Source: Daucus carota subsp. sativus
Lineage: Eukaryota > Streptophyta > Magnoliopsida > Apiales > Apiaceae
Assembly: GCF_001625215.2 (NCBI RefSeq)
Contig: NC_030384.2
Location: forward strand, 37,172,390 to 37,236,389
Direction: 5' to 3'
Length of the DNA: 64,000 nt
Shown: in pieces, positions 24,704-35,163 of the stretch
Layout: each line of letters opens with the position of its first letter
Numbering within the stretch: the stretch's first letter is position 1
Made by a program: the position numbers and the translations under genes
Notes under the pieces: generated by a model
What the model was told of the DNA's origin: nothing
What the model saw: only the letters and a program-made list of their open reading frames with translations
Databases searched by the model: none

Positions 24704-25303
24704 TATCAACTCATCATTGAAGTGGCTGATCTCCACGGGGTCTCAAGTTGCTCACTAAACTCGCTTAATGGTATCAAACTCATCACTGCCGTTAAAAAAA
24801 GTAACGGAGGTTAGACGGAGTGACAGATTGGCGGTTGACGTGGCACATTAATAAAAAAGACTAAAGAAAAAAAAATAAAAAAAATAGAAAATAGAAATGC
24901 CACATAATTTGAAGTTTATATGGAAATAAAGTATGCAAACTTTCTGATTAAATTGATTTTAGGATATAATTATCTTCTTTTTTTTTGTGACAAATATGGC
25001 TTATATCCTAAAATCAATTTAATCAGAAAGTTTGCATACTTTATTTCCATATAAACTTCAAATTATGTGGCATTTCTATTTTCTATTCTTTTTATTTTCT
25101 TTCATTTTTTTTTCTTTAGTCTTTTTTTTTATTAATGTGCCACGTCAACCGCCAATCTGTCACTTCGTCTAACCTCCGTTACTTTTTTTAACGCCAGTGA
25201 TGAGTTTGATACCATTAAGCGAGTTTAGTGAGCAACTTGAGATCCCGTGGAGATCAGCGATGAAGTTGATACCATTTGTCCACTTCAGTGATGAGTTTGA
25301 TAA
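24704..25303. repeat. 600-bp foldback element, near-perfect inverted repeat
   Basis: The left arm (about 24704-24968) and right arm (about 25002-25303) are reverse complements with few changes, separated by about 33 bp rich in T. The right arm has about 22 bp extra near its outer end. Arms include GGTATCAAACTCATCACTG, TAACGGAGGTTAGACGGAGT and a long A/T part. It abuts the preceding MITE, and no separate target duplication could be defined. A transcript through it would form a hairpin of about 270 bp. Confidence 0.88.
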
Positions 25304-25305
25304 TT

Positions 25306-25881
25306 AACTCGAAAAAAATGTATTGGTTCCCTTTTTATTTCATTGGGCCTTTTGACTTGGGTGAATTATTTTAAGGGTAACGGGTATTTTCCGTGCCAAG
25401 ATAATTAGAAATATAATAAATATTATCAAAGAAAACTCTAAGTGATGTGTTGTGATATAATTTTATATATTACATTTTATATATGATTATTTTATTCTTT
25501 TATTTTGGGGTTGTTGGGCATAACTAGAAATAAGCGCTTATTGTTTATAAACAAGAAATTAATTAAAAAAAATATGTTAATTATCATATTGTTGTAATAA
25601 TTATTCATTTAAAAAAATATGTTAATTATCATATTGTTATAATAATTATTCATTTTTAATAAATTATTGTTATCCCGAATTAAACTCGACCTAAATCAAA
25701 ATTTTAAAAATCCCAACTGATTAGATTTTAATATTCATTTTTAATATTCAAACCTGAATCTAAATTAATAGATTTCTTATAATAGATATATGATAGATTT
25801 CCTATTTTAAATAACAAATTTTTAACCGCCTCTAAATTTTCTTCTACTAATAATGATCTATTTTTCAATTTTAAACTATAA
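25306..25881. other. intergenic A/T-rich stretch
   Basis: No gene seen. A unit of about 52 bp (AAAAAAATATGTTAATTATC...) is repeated in tandem at about 25566-25665. Confidence 0.4.
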
Positions 25882-26180
25882 GGTTGTGTTCACTTAGAAT
25901 GAATAGGATGGAGGGAGAATTGAATAAATTTTGTACATTAAATGGTGTTGATAAAAAAAATTATATAATTTTCATTCCTTCAATCATTCTGATCTTACTA
26001 TTTAAACTATAACCTCTGACCCACATGTTTTTTAAAAAATGCTCATTCTATTTTTTCTATCATATTTCTTCACAATCTTTCTCACAACTACACTCAAATT
26101 TTGTCACTATCATTTCACACTTTTTTCTTTCTTCTTAAAATTTCTGTATAATTTTTCATTCCACGAGTGTTGGTAGCCTC
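25882..26180. mobile_element. Tourist-type MITE, second copy, one end decayed
   Basis: It starts TAA|GGTTGTGTTCACTTAGAATG, the same terminus as the intact element at 51655-51983. Its interior matches that element in opposite orientation (for example CATTCCTTCAATCATTC and CCCACATGTTTT). The right terminus is eroded, so the right limit is approximate. Confidence 0.65.
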
Positions 26181-29100
26181 TAAATTTTTTTTCTGGAACT
26201 GTTGTTCGATTTTCTCATCCCTGGTAGACAGAATGGTAGTAGTTTATCTATTGGTGAGAATGGCTAGAGGATATTTTTATAAGGAAGATCCTCGGATGCG
26301 TGCACATAGATCAAATACAGGTTTGGGCCTTGGGCCTTGTGTCAACTTTAGAGTGGCTCAAAGCATTTATTCCTATCCATGATCTCGTTTGCCTCCGCAT
26401 GTTAATACCCGGCCGCCCAATTTGATAGTGCGAGACTACGAGTTAGCCATGTCATACATTATGAGTGAATATTGATGAGCAACAAGAGAGGAGCAGAAAC
26501 AAACAAAGCTTAATCTGCAGGCACCAGCTAGCAGCAGCTGCTAAGAGCTTCGCACAGTATTATTGTATTCTGGGCTTGTCTAGCACTTGTCTCCACAGTT
26601 TGAGCAAAGTGACAGGCATTAGCATTGTTAATGTGGATTACACTTTTGTAAATATCACTTCTTTACCTTAATCTTTCTCTAAACACTTTGGATGCCTTTT
26701 GCTAATGCCTCAAATAATGCCTCTTAATCCTCCTACGCTATGACAACTGCCAAATATAATACATCTGTGGTCCCTTTCTTTCTATAATAGACTTGTCCAT
26801 GCGTCGCTCCTCCTTTTTCGAATCAGAAATCATTCTGTTACTTGTAATTCCAAATCTTCAGTCATTTATAATTTTATTCTTTCTTTTTTTTGACAGAATT
26901 TATAATTTTATTCTTAAATTATTATACTACAAGATCAAAATCGCATATAATCACTTCAAACAAAAACAATAGTAAAAGCAAAATAATTTGACAACAATTA
27001 TTATCTCCAATCATGCCACAATAAAGTAGGAATGTTTTTCAGTGATAAAATGATGAAATACATTAACAATCATTTTCAATGAATTAAGTGACAAATATTT
27101 ATTAATTTCAATCTCACTAATAATAATGATTCTTATATATGAATCAAAAAAATTTCTATGTATTCCTTCCGTGTCTCTACGTAGTTTTTTATTACTTGAC
27201 ACATATTCTAAAATACATATAAAATATAATTTTATAACTTATTTTAGTTTTTTATATAAATATTTAAGTGTTAAATTATAATTGAAAAAGCAATTAAAGT
27301 AATTTAAAAATTATGTTTAATATTAATTATAAAATTCTTGTCTAGTCTCTTTATAAACAAAGATACCAGTAGTTAAGTGTGAGAGCTGTCCAGTGAAAAA
27401 AATAAAAATATTAGGAGTTAATATGGTGATATGAAAGGAACAAACTAGAAGATATGTAACCATTTTGATTTCATTTATAACGTAGCAATTAGCATCTGAA
27501 AGTAAAAAATATCTTGATTTCATAATTATATATATTGACAACGTTATATACACCCTTCTCTCCGATGATTAAATTATAGGGGTTAACAGAACAATGATGA
27601 TAACAAATATCCACCGGCATAAGATTATGTCGGGTAAATTACTGTTAACTGGTCCCTTCCCTCCATTGACGACCCTAGTGATCCTAGTCGTCTTTTTAAA
27701 CCCCCTTGGCCCCTTTATTGCCTACTCATAGTAGTCATATTCACGTCCCCGGCAAAAAGGAAAAGACGGCACGCCATGCTAATGTGCCGATAAAGCTTTG
27801 ATTTTCATATCTTGCATTCTATAAATTAATGGCCTTACAAACTTACATAAAGTAATACTACTCATTTTGTATTTTTGTTGATGCTTATAAAAGTAGCACT
27901 TAACGAGCACACACTTTTCATAATTCATCTTTCGCTCTCGGTTGAGCATTTGAGTTGGATGGAATCGAATAAATAGAATGAAAAAGAAGGAAGTGAGAAA
28001 ATGATGATCAAATATTGACAAATTTGAATTTTTTATAATAAAAGTTATAAATAAATATAATTTTATAATGAAACAAACATGAACTAGATACCTATTTCGA
28101 ATAATTAAAAAAAATAAAAGTACACATTGATTCTCTATACATTTCAATTGTAAATACACATTATATTTTATTTCTTTATTCCATTTCATCATCCAAGTAA
28201 ACAGATGTATGTTTATATCCACAACTCTGAGTTGTTTCGATCCTGATTCCGTCGGAGGTAACAAAAACATTAACAAGAACTACTCAGAGAGCGACCTAAA
28301 CCGAAGATTCTTAGAACTTTTAACATGTAGCAGATAAAATGATTCTTGTATAGCTAAAATCTCAAAAATAACAAACGAATTTATCTGTATAACAAATATT
28401 TTATTATTAAACTCTATTATAGACATTGTGTATTAGATTCGATATCAAGAATATATATAGAACATCTTTGGCTGGTCAATTTTATTTAAAAGACTAAAAC
28501 AAGGATGTATTTTGATAAAAAAATATACATATATATAATATTTTTTAGTATAACATATATAATAGATTTATAATATTACTTATTTGTATAGTAAAGTCAC
28601 CTTTTTTCCAAAAAAAAGTATAAATTCATGTAGTTTTTTGGATAAATAAGTCTATGATTGTCCACAATAAAAATTGACTTGCTCTTAACTCTAAATTTAA
28701 AGAGGATATGAAAAATTAGAACTTCAATCGACTCCTTCTAGTTCTTTAAAATTTTAAGAACTTCCTCTCTTTTAAAAAACGAGTAGGTTATGAAAAATTA
28801 GAACTTCAATCGACTCCTTCTAGTTCTTTAAAATTTTAAGAACTTCCTCTCTTTTTAAAAAAATGAGTAGGTTAGAGTTGTCATGATATTCAATATATAA
28901 ATTACTCGAAAGCAGATATTATATTATTTTAAAAAAAAAAAAATTAAGACACCGTTGAAGATGCTACTATGATGTTTCTAAATAACTCCTCAAGTAGCCT
29001 GTGCTGTTTTCTAACACCCGTCTTGATGCGTGTCATTCATAAATTTTTTTCGACCGATTTGTATCCTGGCAGTTTTCTAAATTACTCTAGCTTTGACTTG

Positions 29101-29240
29101 TTTAACTTTTTGGCCAATGACCCCTAGCGAAGAAGAGATCGAGCATTAAATAGTTGGCTGCGAATCATAACTCTACTGTAAGTCTGTAACAACAAACCTA
29201 AACTATTAGTCCTGTCAAAGTTGTTGATCTACATTCATCT
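26181..29240. other. intergenic with repeats
   Basis: No gene is supported; the 165-codon minus-strand frame at 27779-28276 is A/T-rich and crosses a MITE-like block (about 27945-28205, ends TTGGATGGAAT and ATTCCATTTCATCATCCAA). At 28708-28871 an 82-bp unit (ATGAAAAATTAGAACTTCAA...) is present twice in tandem with only minor differences. Confidence 0.45.
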
Positions 29241-29242
29241 CT

Positions 29243-29251
29243 CTATATATT
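29243..29251 (+). promoter_or_regulatory. probable TATA box of the SDR gene
   Basis: CTATATATT lies about 150 bp before the SDR start codon and is followed by CT-rich leader sequence (29320-29360). Confidence 0.4.
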
Positions 29252-29395
29252 CTGCATATGCTCTCTATTTTTGCATGGAGATTCGCGTCCAATAAGTTTA
29301 CTCTCGTCTTAACTTTACTCTAACGCTCCTCTCATCGCCTCCCTCTACTCTCTCTGTCAGCACATCATCAAGATCTTAGTAGAGCAGTTCAGAAA

Positions 29396-31446
29396 ATGAA
29401 CGGAATCAACATGCTCAAGTTGCTCGCCAGGTATGCAATAGCTTGCTCTTTGTACTGTGTCATTAATTACATGGCTCTATGCTTATTGAAGTCTATGCTA
29501 AACTGTGTTGCTTATGCTTAATGAAGAGGCAAGTCCAATCTGATTTACAAGGAATTGAGGTGCTTAAACTTTGCTTCTCTTTCTGCTACCAGTTGTGTAG
29601 GAAGGTACATTTCTGATTGCTTACTTCAGCTTTATCTGTCATATATATCCAGCTTTCAACTATGTGATGTCAGTTCTATACTTATCCTCGATACACTGCA
29701 TGTTTCTCTAAAATATTTCTAAGATATATGTGACCAAAAAACTCTACAAGCAGAGCCGAGATCAGACTGCAACAGTCCCGACGAACCTTCGAAAATATTT
29801 TACATATCGTTCTAACTAAAATTTTGAATCTAGTTTAAAAATAGCCCAGATAAGCATTTTTAGTAGTGATTCAGTTCCAACTTTTTTTTATAATATGATT
29901 CTGCCATTGACTCATGAAGGAGACTAAGAATCTCTTTAGTATTTTGGTGCCAGTCTTCTGCCAATTTTAAGCATTTAAATCCAGTTTTATGTAAAACAAG
30001 ACCGAGTTAAGCTCATATATTCGCTTAAATATGTTCTGGATTTTTTAGTGTGTCCATGTACCGATGTGCGCACATATTGACAACCATTTTTTAGTTAGGC
30101 GACGGATTTTTATTGGCTCGAATCTCATTAATAATGATAACTCTCTGCACACAGAAAAATTTCAATCAATAAAAATCTCTCACCTAAATAAAGAATAGTT
30201 ATTAATGTATGGCCATGAGCACACACAAGAAAGACCCATGTATGTAAAACAAATAGTACAATTGAATTTGCTTCTGCTACTCTCCATTTGTTATCAGATG
30301 CATTGGATTTGACTAATGACTAAATTATTTTCAAGAATTATCAGTATAAATTTTTTTACTGAAAACTTCTGCTCTCTGTTCGTTATGCTTGTAATTCTTT
30401 CTCTTTTATTTGACAATGTAGCTAGAATTTAAGGTTGTTTTTCTCATAATGTGCATTGAATTGATTATCAACTGCACCTTTATTTTAAACGGGTAGGAAA
30501 ATCTAACTTTCTAACAACACTTTGTAGGAATGGTCCACACCACTATTAGATATCTCTATCAGTCTTCATAGTAATCATTAAATTTGAGTTCATTGTTTGA
30601 AGTATATGTATACTTTTACTCATTATCATCATAAATGTGTATTATAGTAAAAGGCTAGAAGGCAAAGTGGCCTTAATAACCGGAGGTGCCAGTGGAATTG
30701 GCAAGGCAACAGCCCTGGAATTCCTGCAACATGGAGCCCAGGTTGTGATAGCTGACATTGACACCAAACTCGGTCCACCAGCTGCCACAGAACTGGGCCA
30801 CGAAGCGCGGTTTATCCGATGTGATGTAGCAATCGAATCGGAGGTAGCTGCAGCTGTAGAATCCACCCTGGCCCTCCACGGCAAACTTGACATAATGTAC
30901 AATAATGCTGGCATTGCAGGCCCAGCCATTCCACCAGGCATTGAAAGCCTCGACTTGAATGAGTTCGACCGTGTCATGAACATCAATGTCCGTGGCATCA
31001 TGGCAGGAATTAAACACGCGGCTCGTGTAATGAAACCAGCAGGCTCAGGCTCCATATTGTGCACGGCTAGCATTAGTGGAATTCTTGGCGGACTTGGCCC
31101 GCATCCTTACACCGTGTCCAAATTCGCAATTCCAGGCATTGTCAAGTCAGTGGCTAGTGAATTATGTCAGTATGGTGTGCGCATAAACTGCATTTCTCCG
31201 AGTCCGATCCCAACGCCGCTCGTGATCGAGCAGATTTCGCAGTTTTTTCGAGGTGCAACGGAAGAACAAATCAGGGAAATAGTGAATGGATTTGGGGAAT
31301 TGAAGGGAGAAATATGTGAAGAAATAGATGTGGCCAGGGCTGCATTGTACTTGGCATCTGATGAGGCCAAGTATGTAACAGGTCATAACCTTGTAATAGA
31401 CGGAGGGTTCACCTGCTTTAAAAATCTTAAGTTCCCCCAGCCCTGA
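29396..31446 (+). CDS. short-chain dehydrogenase/reductase (classical SDR)
   Basis: Two exons, 29396-29430 and 30648-31446, give 277 residues; exon 1 (MNGINMLKLLA) joins in phase 2 across a 1.2-kb intron. The Rossmann motif is TGGASGIG (TGxxxGxG), followed by the acidic residues of VIADID that favour NAD(H), then NNAG, the catalytic Ser in TASISG, and YTVSK (YxxxK). The C-terminal INCISPSPIPTPLV and GELKG...YVTGHNLVIDGGF belong to the plant SDR110C-type group, which includes ABA2/xanthoxin dehydrogenase-like, secoisolariciresinol and terpenoid alcohol dehydrogenases. All catalytic residues are present, so an active oxidoreductase is expected. The substrate cannot be read from sequence. A MITE-like element lies in the intron. 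Confidence 0.92.
30038..30237. mobile_element. MITE of the GTGTG(C/T)CC-ended family in the SDR intron
   Basis: Ends GGATTTTTTAGTGTGTCC (30038) and, reversed, GGGTCTTTCTTGTGTGTGCT (from 30237) are imperfect inverted repeats resembling the elements at 39285 and 43766. About 200 bp, non-coding. No clear target duplication, so it is probably old. Confidence 0.5.
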
Positions 31447-32397
31447 TCAACATGTGTAGGTGTACAAACCTTTTGATGCTACTGTCTCTGCGTGGGTGCA
31501 GATTGCAAAATTATACGTGATGAAAACCGGATGAATGTTTATTATCTGTGTATTTAAAGTTTAACTTTGCTGTATATATAAGATTCAGGAACCAGAATTT
31601 TTATATAAACTAGTTGATCAACTTTCGGATCTATAAGAAAAATACATTTATAACTTAAGAAATCACCAAGCAACAAAGTTTTTATCTTCTTGGAATCCAA
31701 GGTGTTACGGAAAGAGAATTTAGTTAACTTTGGCGGGCACCAGCCAGATCGAGAGCATTCAAAACTTCATAAATTATTAACAGAGAAGAGTGTTAACGTT
31801 TACATCAAACAACATACACATCAAATATTTCATTCACTGATTAATCTGTCCAGATTGGAACTCTATCAGTATTGGATTATCGCACAATACACTCAGTCCT
31901 TTGCAGTGCTTTCTGAAGCGTTCAAAACCCGCGTCATACTTTTCTTCTTCCTATTTTGTTCTGTTCTTTCACTCTGTATTTTTTATGCTAAACATTAAAA
32001 CTACAAGTACAAGTGTTGTATGATAATTAAAATGGAGTGACTATTGTCTTAAATTTAAAGTAATATTCCTTCCAAAAAAAAAAGTTCAAAGTGATGCTAA
32101 ACTTGATTAGGAAGTCTTCTTTTAGCATTCTTTGTAATCATGTTCTAGGACATATGACTGAATTTTTTGTTTCTTTGAACTAAGAATGAAGATGTTTCAA
32201 GCAAGGAATCAAGAAAAGAAATTCATTGAGACCGACATTAATTTATTGAATCGTCTTTTCTGTTTGCTTTATTAATTTATGGAATCATGTTGTCTACAAG
32301 GTTCGCAATTGTGGTTGTATAGATAAGTTGAACCTCTAATACAAAAACCATAACAAGTGATCATAATCCTATTTCCAGGTCTCTCTCAACTGAAATC
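31447..32397. other. SDR 3' region and DC1 gene upstream region
   Basis: No separate gene is supported. The open frame 31690-31998 has no domain, Met context or homologue that I recognise. Near 32379 the sequence TATTTCCAG followed by a short leader before the ATG at 32398 may be the acceptor of a 5'-UTR intron of the DC1 gene. Confidence 0.4.
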
Positions 32398-34324
32398 ATG
32401 AGTTGTTCAACACTGGAGCACTTTAGCCACCCCAACCACTCACTGATATTGAAAGATGATGTTGTTATTAGAGCTGATGCTACATGTTCTGTTTGTTACA
32501 AATCTGTGGTAGGCACTCCTACATATACATGCAGTACTGATAATATTGCTTGTCAAAATTTTTACCTCCACAAGAGTTGTGCTGAATTACCCGAACAGAT
32601 TATTCGCGACAAGCAAGACAAACACCCCCTTACTCTACAACCACGCTCCAAACATTGCAATTGTGATGTTTGTAAGAGTCGTGTACAGATCTCTTATGCA
32701 TGTAAGGACTGTGATTTTGACGTGTGTGTTGCTTGTGCTCTCTTTTCTTCTTTTGATCCAGAACAGAGAGTTATTCGTCATCAAGGTCACGAGGAGCACA
32801 CACTCACATTACAGAGGCAAGCGTTTTTTAGGTGTGATGCTTGTTGGGAGGAAAGTAATGATTATTCCTATGTATGTTTGGCGTGTGATTTTTGGATCCA
32901 CAAGAAGTGTGCTGCTTCTCCTCCCATCATTCCAGCTCCTACGTATCACCACCATCCTCTCAGTCTTATCTTCGCTATTCCTGACATGCACTGCTATTTC
33001 ACCCGATACTGTCCCATCTGCAAGGAACGAGTTCAATTCCTTTGCTGGTCTTATTACTGTCAAAAATGCACACTGTTTGTGCATCTGAAATGTTCGACGT
33101 CTACAGTATCTTTTGTGTGAGTACCTTTATTATCTATGTTTTTGCTATTTAGGGAGTAAATGGTTTTTTTTATTTGTCTGAGATTGATGTCTTCACTGTT
33201 ATCATTGCGTAATTAAATGACTGTTTGCTGTTTTCAGAGACGAGACTGAAGGGAACGACATTGCTGATAATGAACCTGATTTGGTCCAGTTTCCTCTGCC
33301 TGACGAAGAAGCCTTACTTGATTTGATTATCACCCAGTGCAGTAAGTTCCTAGTTAAAACTCATCGTGAGGGTCAAAACAGTAGTGATGAGCCAAATATT
33401 ATTGAAAAACACTGGGGTCATCGGAACCATCCATTACAACTGCACCAGTTTACTGTTGGTGTGGATGATGATGATAAAAGAGTGTTGATATGTGACGCGT
33501 GCATTCAACCCATATCAATTAGGCGTCCAAGTTACTATGCGTGCATTGAATGCGGTTTCTTCCTCCACTCCTTCTGTGCCAATAAGTTGCCAGCTAATTT
33601 GCCTGTAGGAGCATCTCCATTACACCCCCGCCATTCACTCTTTCTTAGGCAGCAGTATAAATTCTATAGTTTCGCGAAATGTGGAATTTGCCAATACAGC
33701 ACAAATGGGTTCTATTATCTATGCAAGACTTGTGATATCCGATTTGATATACGTTGTGTATTCTTACCCACCAGGATTAGACATAAATCTCACAAACACC
33801 ACTCCCTTGTTCAGACTCAGCCCTCCCGTAGAAGTTGTGATGCAAGTGGGTTTAAGTTTGGTGATATATTGAAATATTCATGTCAAACTTGCAGTCGCTT
33901 CCAGATTAGTCTAGTATCCGCATTTTATCCCAGTAGGATGAAACACAGATACGATGATCACTCCCTAATCTTGAGACATCCTCCATTCTTCTACGAAGGA
34001 GTATTCTATTGTCAAATATGTGAAGAACAAGTTAATAATCAGTGGTGGCTTTATCACTGTGATGAATGCAACCAGTCTTTCCACTTTGACTGCGTCCGTT
34101 GGTACGAAAGCGTTAAGGTAGGAAGAAGAATTAAACATAGTTTTGGCAATCAAGAACACACACTTGCGTTGGTTTTAAAGAAGACCCAGAGAAGGAATTC
34201 TCCGCCCTACCTATGTGGCATTTGTGGAGCTGGACACACGTTTCAGTACTTTTTGGAATGTGAAGGATGTGGATATCTTGCATGCATCTTCTGTATTAGG
34301 AGAGTCTATGGTACCACTGAGTAA
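32398..34324 (+). CDS. DC1-domain (Cys/His-rich C1-like zinc finger) protein
   Basis: Two exons, 32398-33116 and 33238-34324, joined in phase through codon GTA; 601 residues. At least six DC1-type repeats are visible, each with an HxxHxL start, CxxC pairs and an H...C close. Examples are HPLTLQPR...CDVCK...CDFDVCVACA, HTLTLQRQ...CDACW...CDFWIHKKCA, HPLSLIFA...CPICK...VHLKC, HPLQLHQF...CDACI...LHSFCA, HSLFLRQQ...CGICQ and HSLILRHP...CQICE...FHFDC. One repeat (around HSLVQTQPSRRSCDASG) has lost cysteines. DC1 proteins are a large, fast-evolving plant family that binds zinc and possibly lipids; members act in defence and hormone responses, and few are characterised. No transmembrane segment or other catalytic domain is present. 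A broken copy of the gene's 5' end lies at 34801. Confidence 0.9.
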
Positions 34325-34800
34325 AGACCCTCATTCCGGTATTCGTTATTTGTATTCATATTTTTTTCTATCTTATATGATGATGATGTAACTTTTGCTT
34401 TTACTAAATGAGTATCTTTTTACTTGTTAATTTGTTTGATACACTTTTTCTCATTTGCACTTTATTTCTAAGATGATACTTCCTTGGGCTAATAAATCAC
34501 TGCTCAGGAAAGAAACTAATAGCAATAGTTTTGATATAATAAAACTGCTATCTATATAAAAATATCCAGGTGATAAAAAACATGTTAGGTGATAAATATC
34601 CAGGTCCCGTTCCGTGGAACACCTGGCATACCCTCAGGCTTGGCTCTGCTTGGTTCAGCCTCTGCTTGGTTATGAACTATGAACTTAAATCAAGAATCAG
34701 AGTACCCAGACAAGAATACATTACATGGAAGGTGGAAGAATAGCTAAGGCCTTGGCCAGGAATGAAAAACTGGGAATATAATACTCATGTATTCTCTGAG
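34325..34800. other. DC1 gene 3' flank
   Basis: Presumed 3' UTR and spacer, with no gene. At 34565-34606 the short phrase ATATCCAGGT...GGTGATAAA is repeated. Confidence 0.4.
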
Positions 34801-34960
34801 CATAACAAGTAATTAATAATTCTATTTCCAGTTCTCTCTGGACTAAAATTATGAGTTAATTGCCAATGAAGCACTTTAGTCATCTGAAGCAGCCACTAGT
34901 ACTACTAAAAGACCGATATCCACATTCATCCGCATTTCTCCACACAATTTCACCAATACT
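34801..34960 (+). pseudogene. degenerate duplicate of the DC1 gene 5' end
   Basis: CATAACAAGT...TATTTCCAG, the short leader and ATGAGT at 34851 parallel 32349-32403. The following codons resemble the start of the DC1 protein (KHFSHLKQPL against EHFSHPNHSL). Codon 3 is a stop, and similarity fades after about 110 bp. It is a truncated tandem copy with no coding potential. Confidence 0.65.
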
Positions 34961-35163
34961 TCTGAAACCTACTGGACACCATCTTCCAACAAAACCAGAA
35001 GGTCTGCGATGAGCAGACTTGAGCAAAATCTGGTATAACTACATAGAATATTTTGGGTTATAGGCGCTCTCGACTTGACCTAGAATGATCAGTTAACTAG
35101 TAAAGCCGGAAGTAATAGATGGATTAATATTGTAATCTGGATAGACGACGAAGTGAGGGATAC

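Noticed and set aside
27779-28276. 165-codon minus-strand frame
   Set aside because: Very A/T-rich, with hydrophobic Ile/Phe/Leu runs, and it crosses a MITE-like block. Length alone is not evidence in such sequence.
30642-31073. Antisense frames (143 and 114 codons) across the SDR gene
   Set aside because: They are the complement of the strongly conserved SDR exon, without features of their own.
31690-31998. 102-codon frame between SDR and DC1 genes
   Set aside because: Non-ATG start and no recognisable homology, domain or promoter.
32546-33088. 180-codon second frame within the DC1 gene
   Set aside because: It is a shifted frame of the real exon; the main frame carries the DC1 cysteines.
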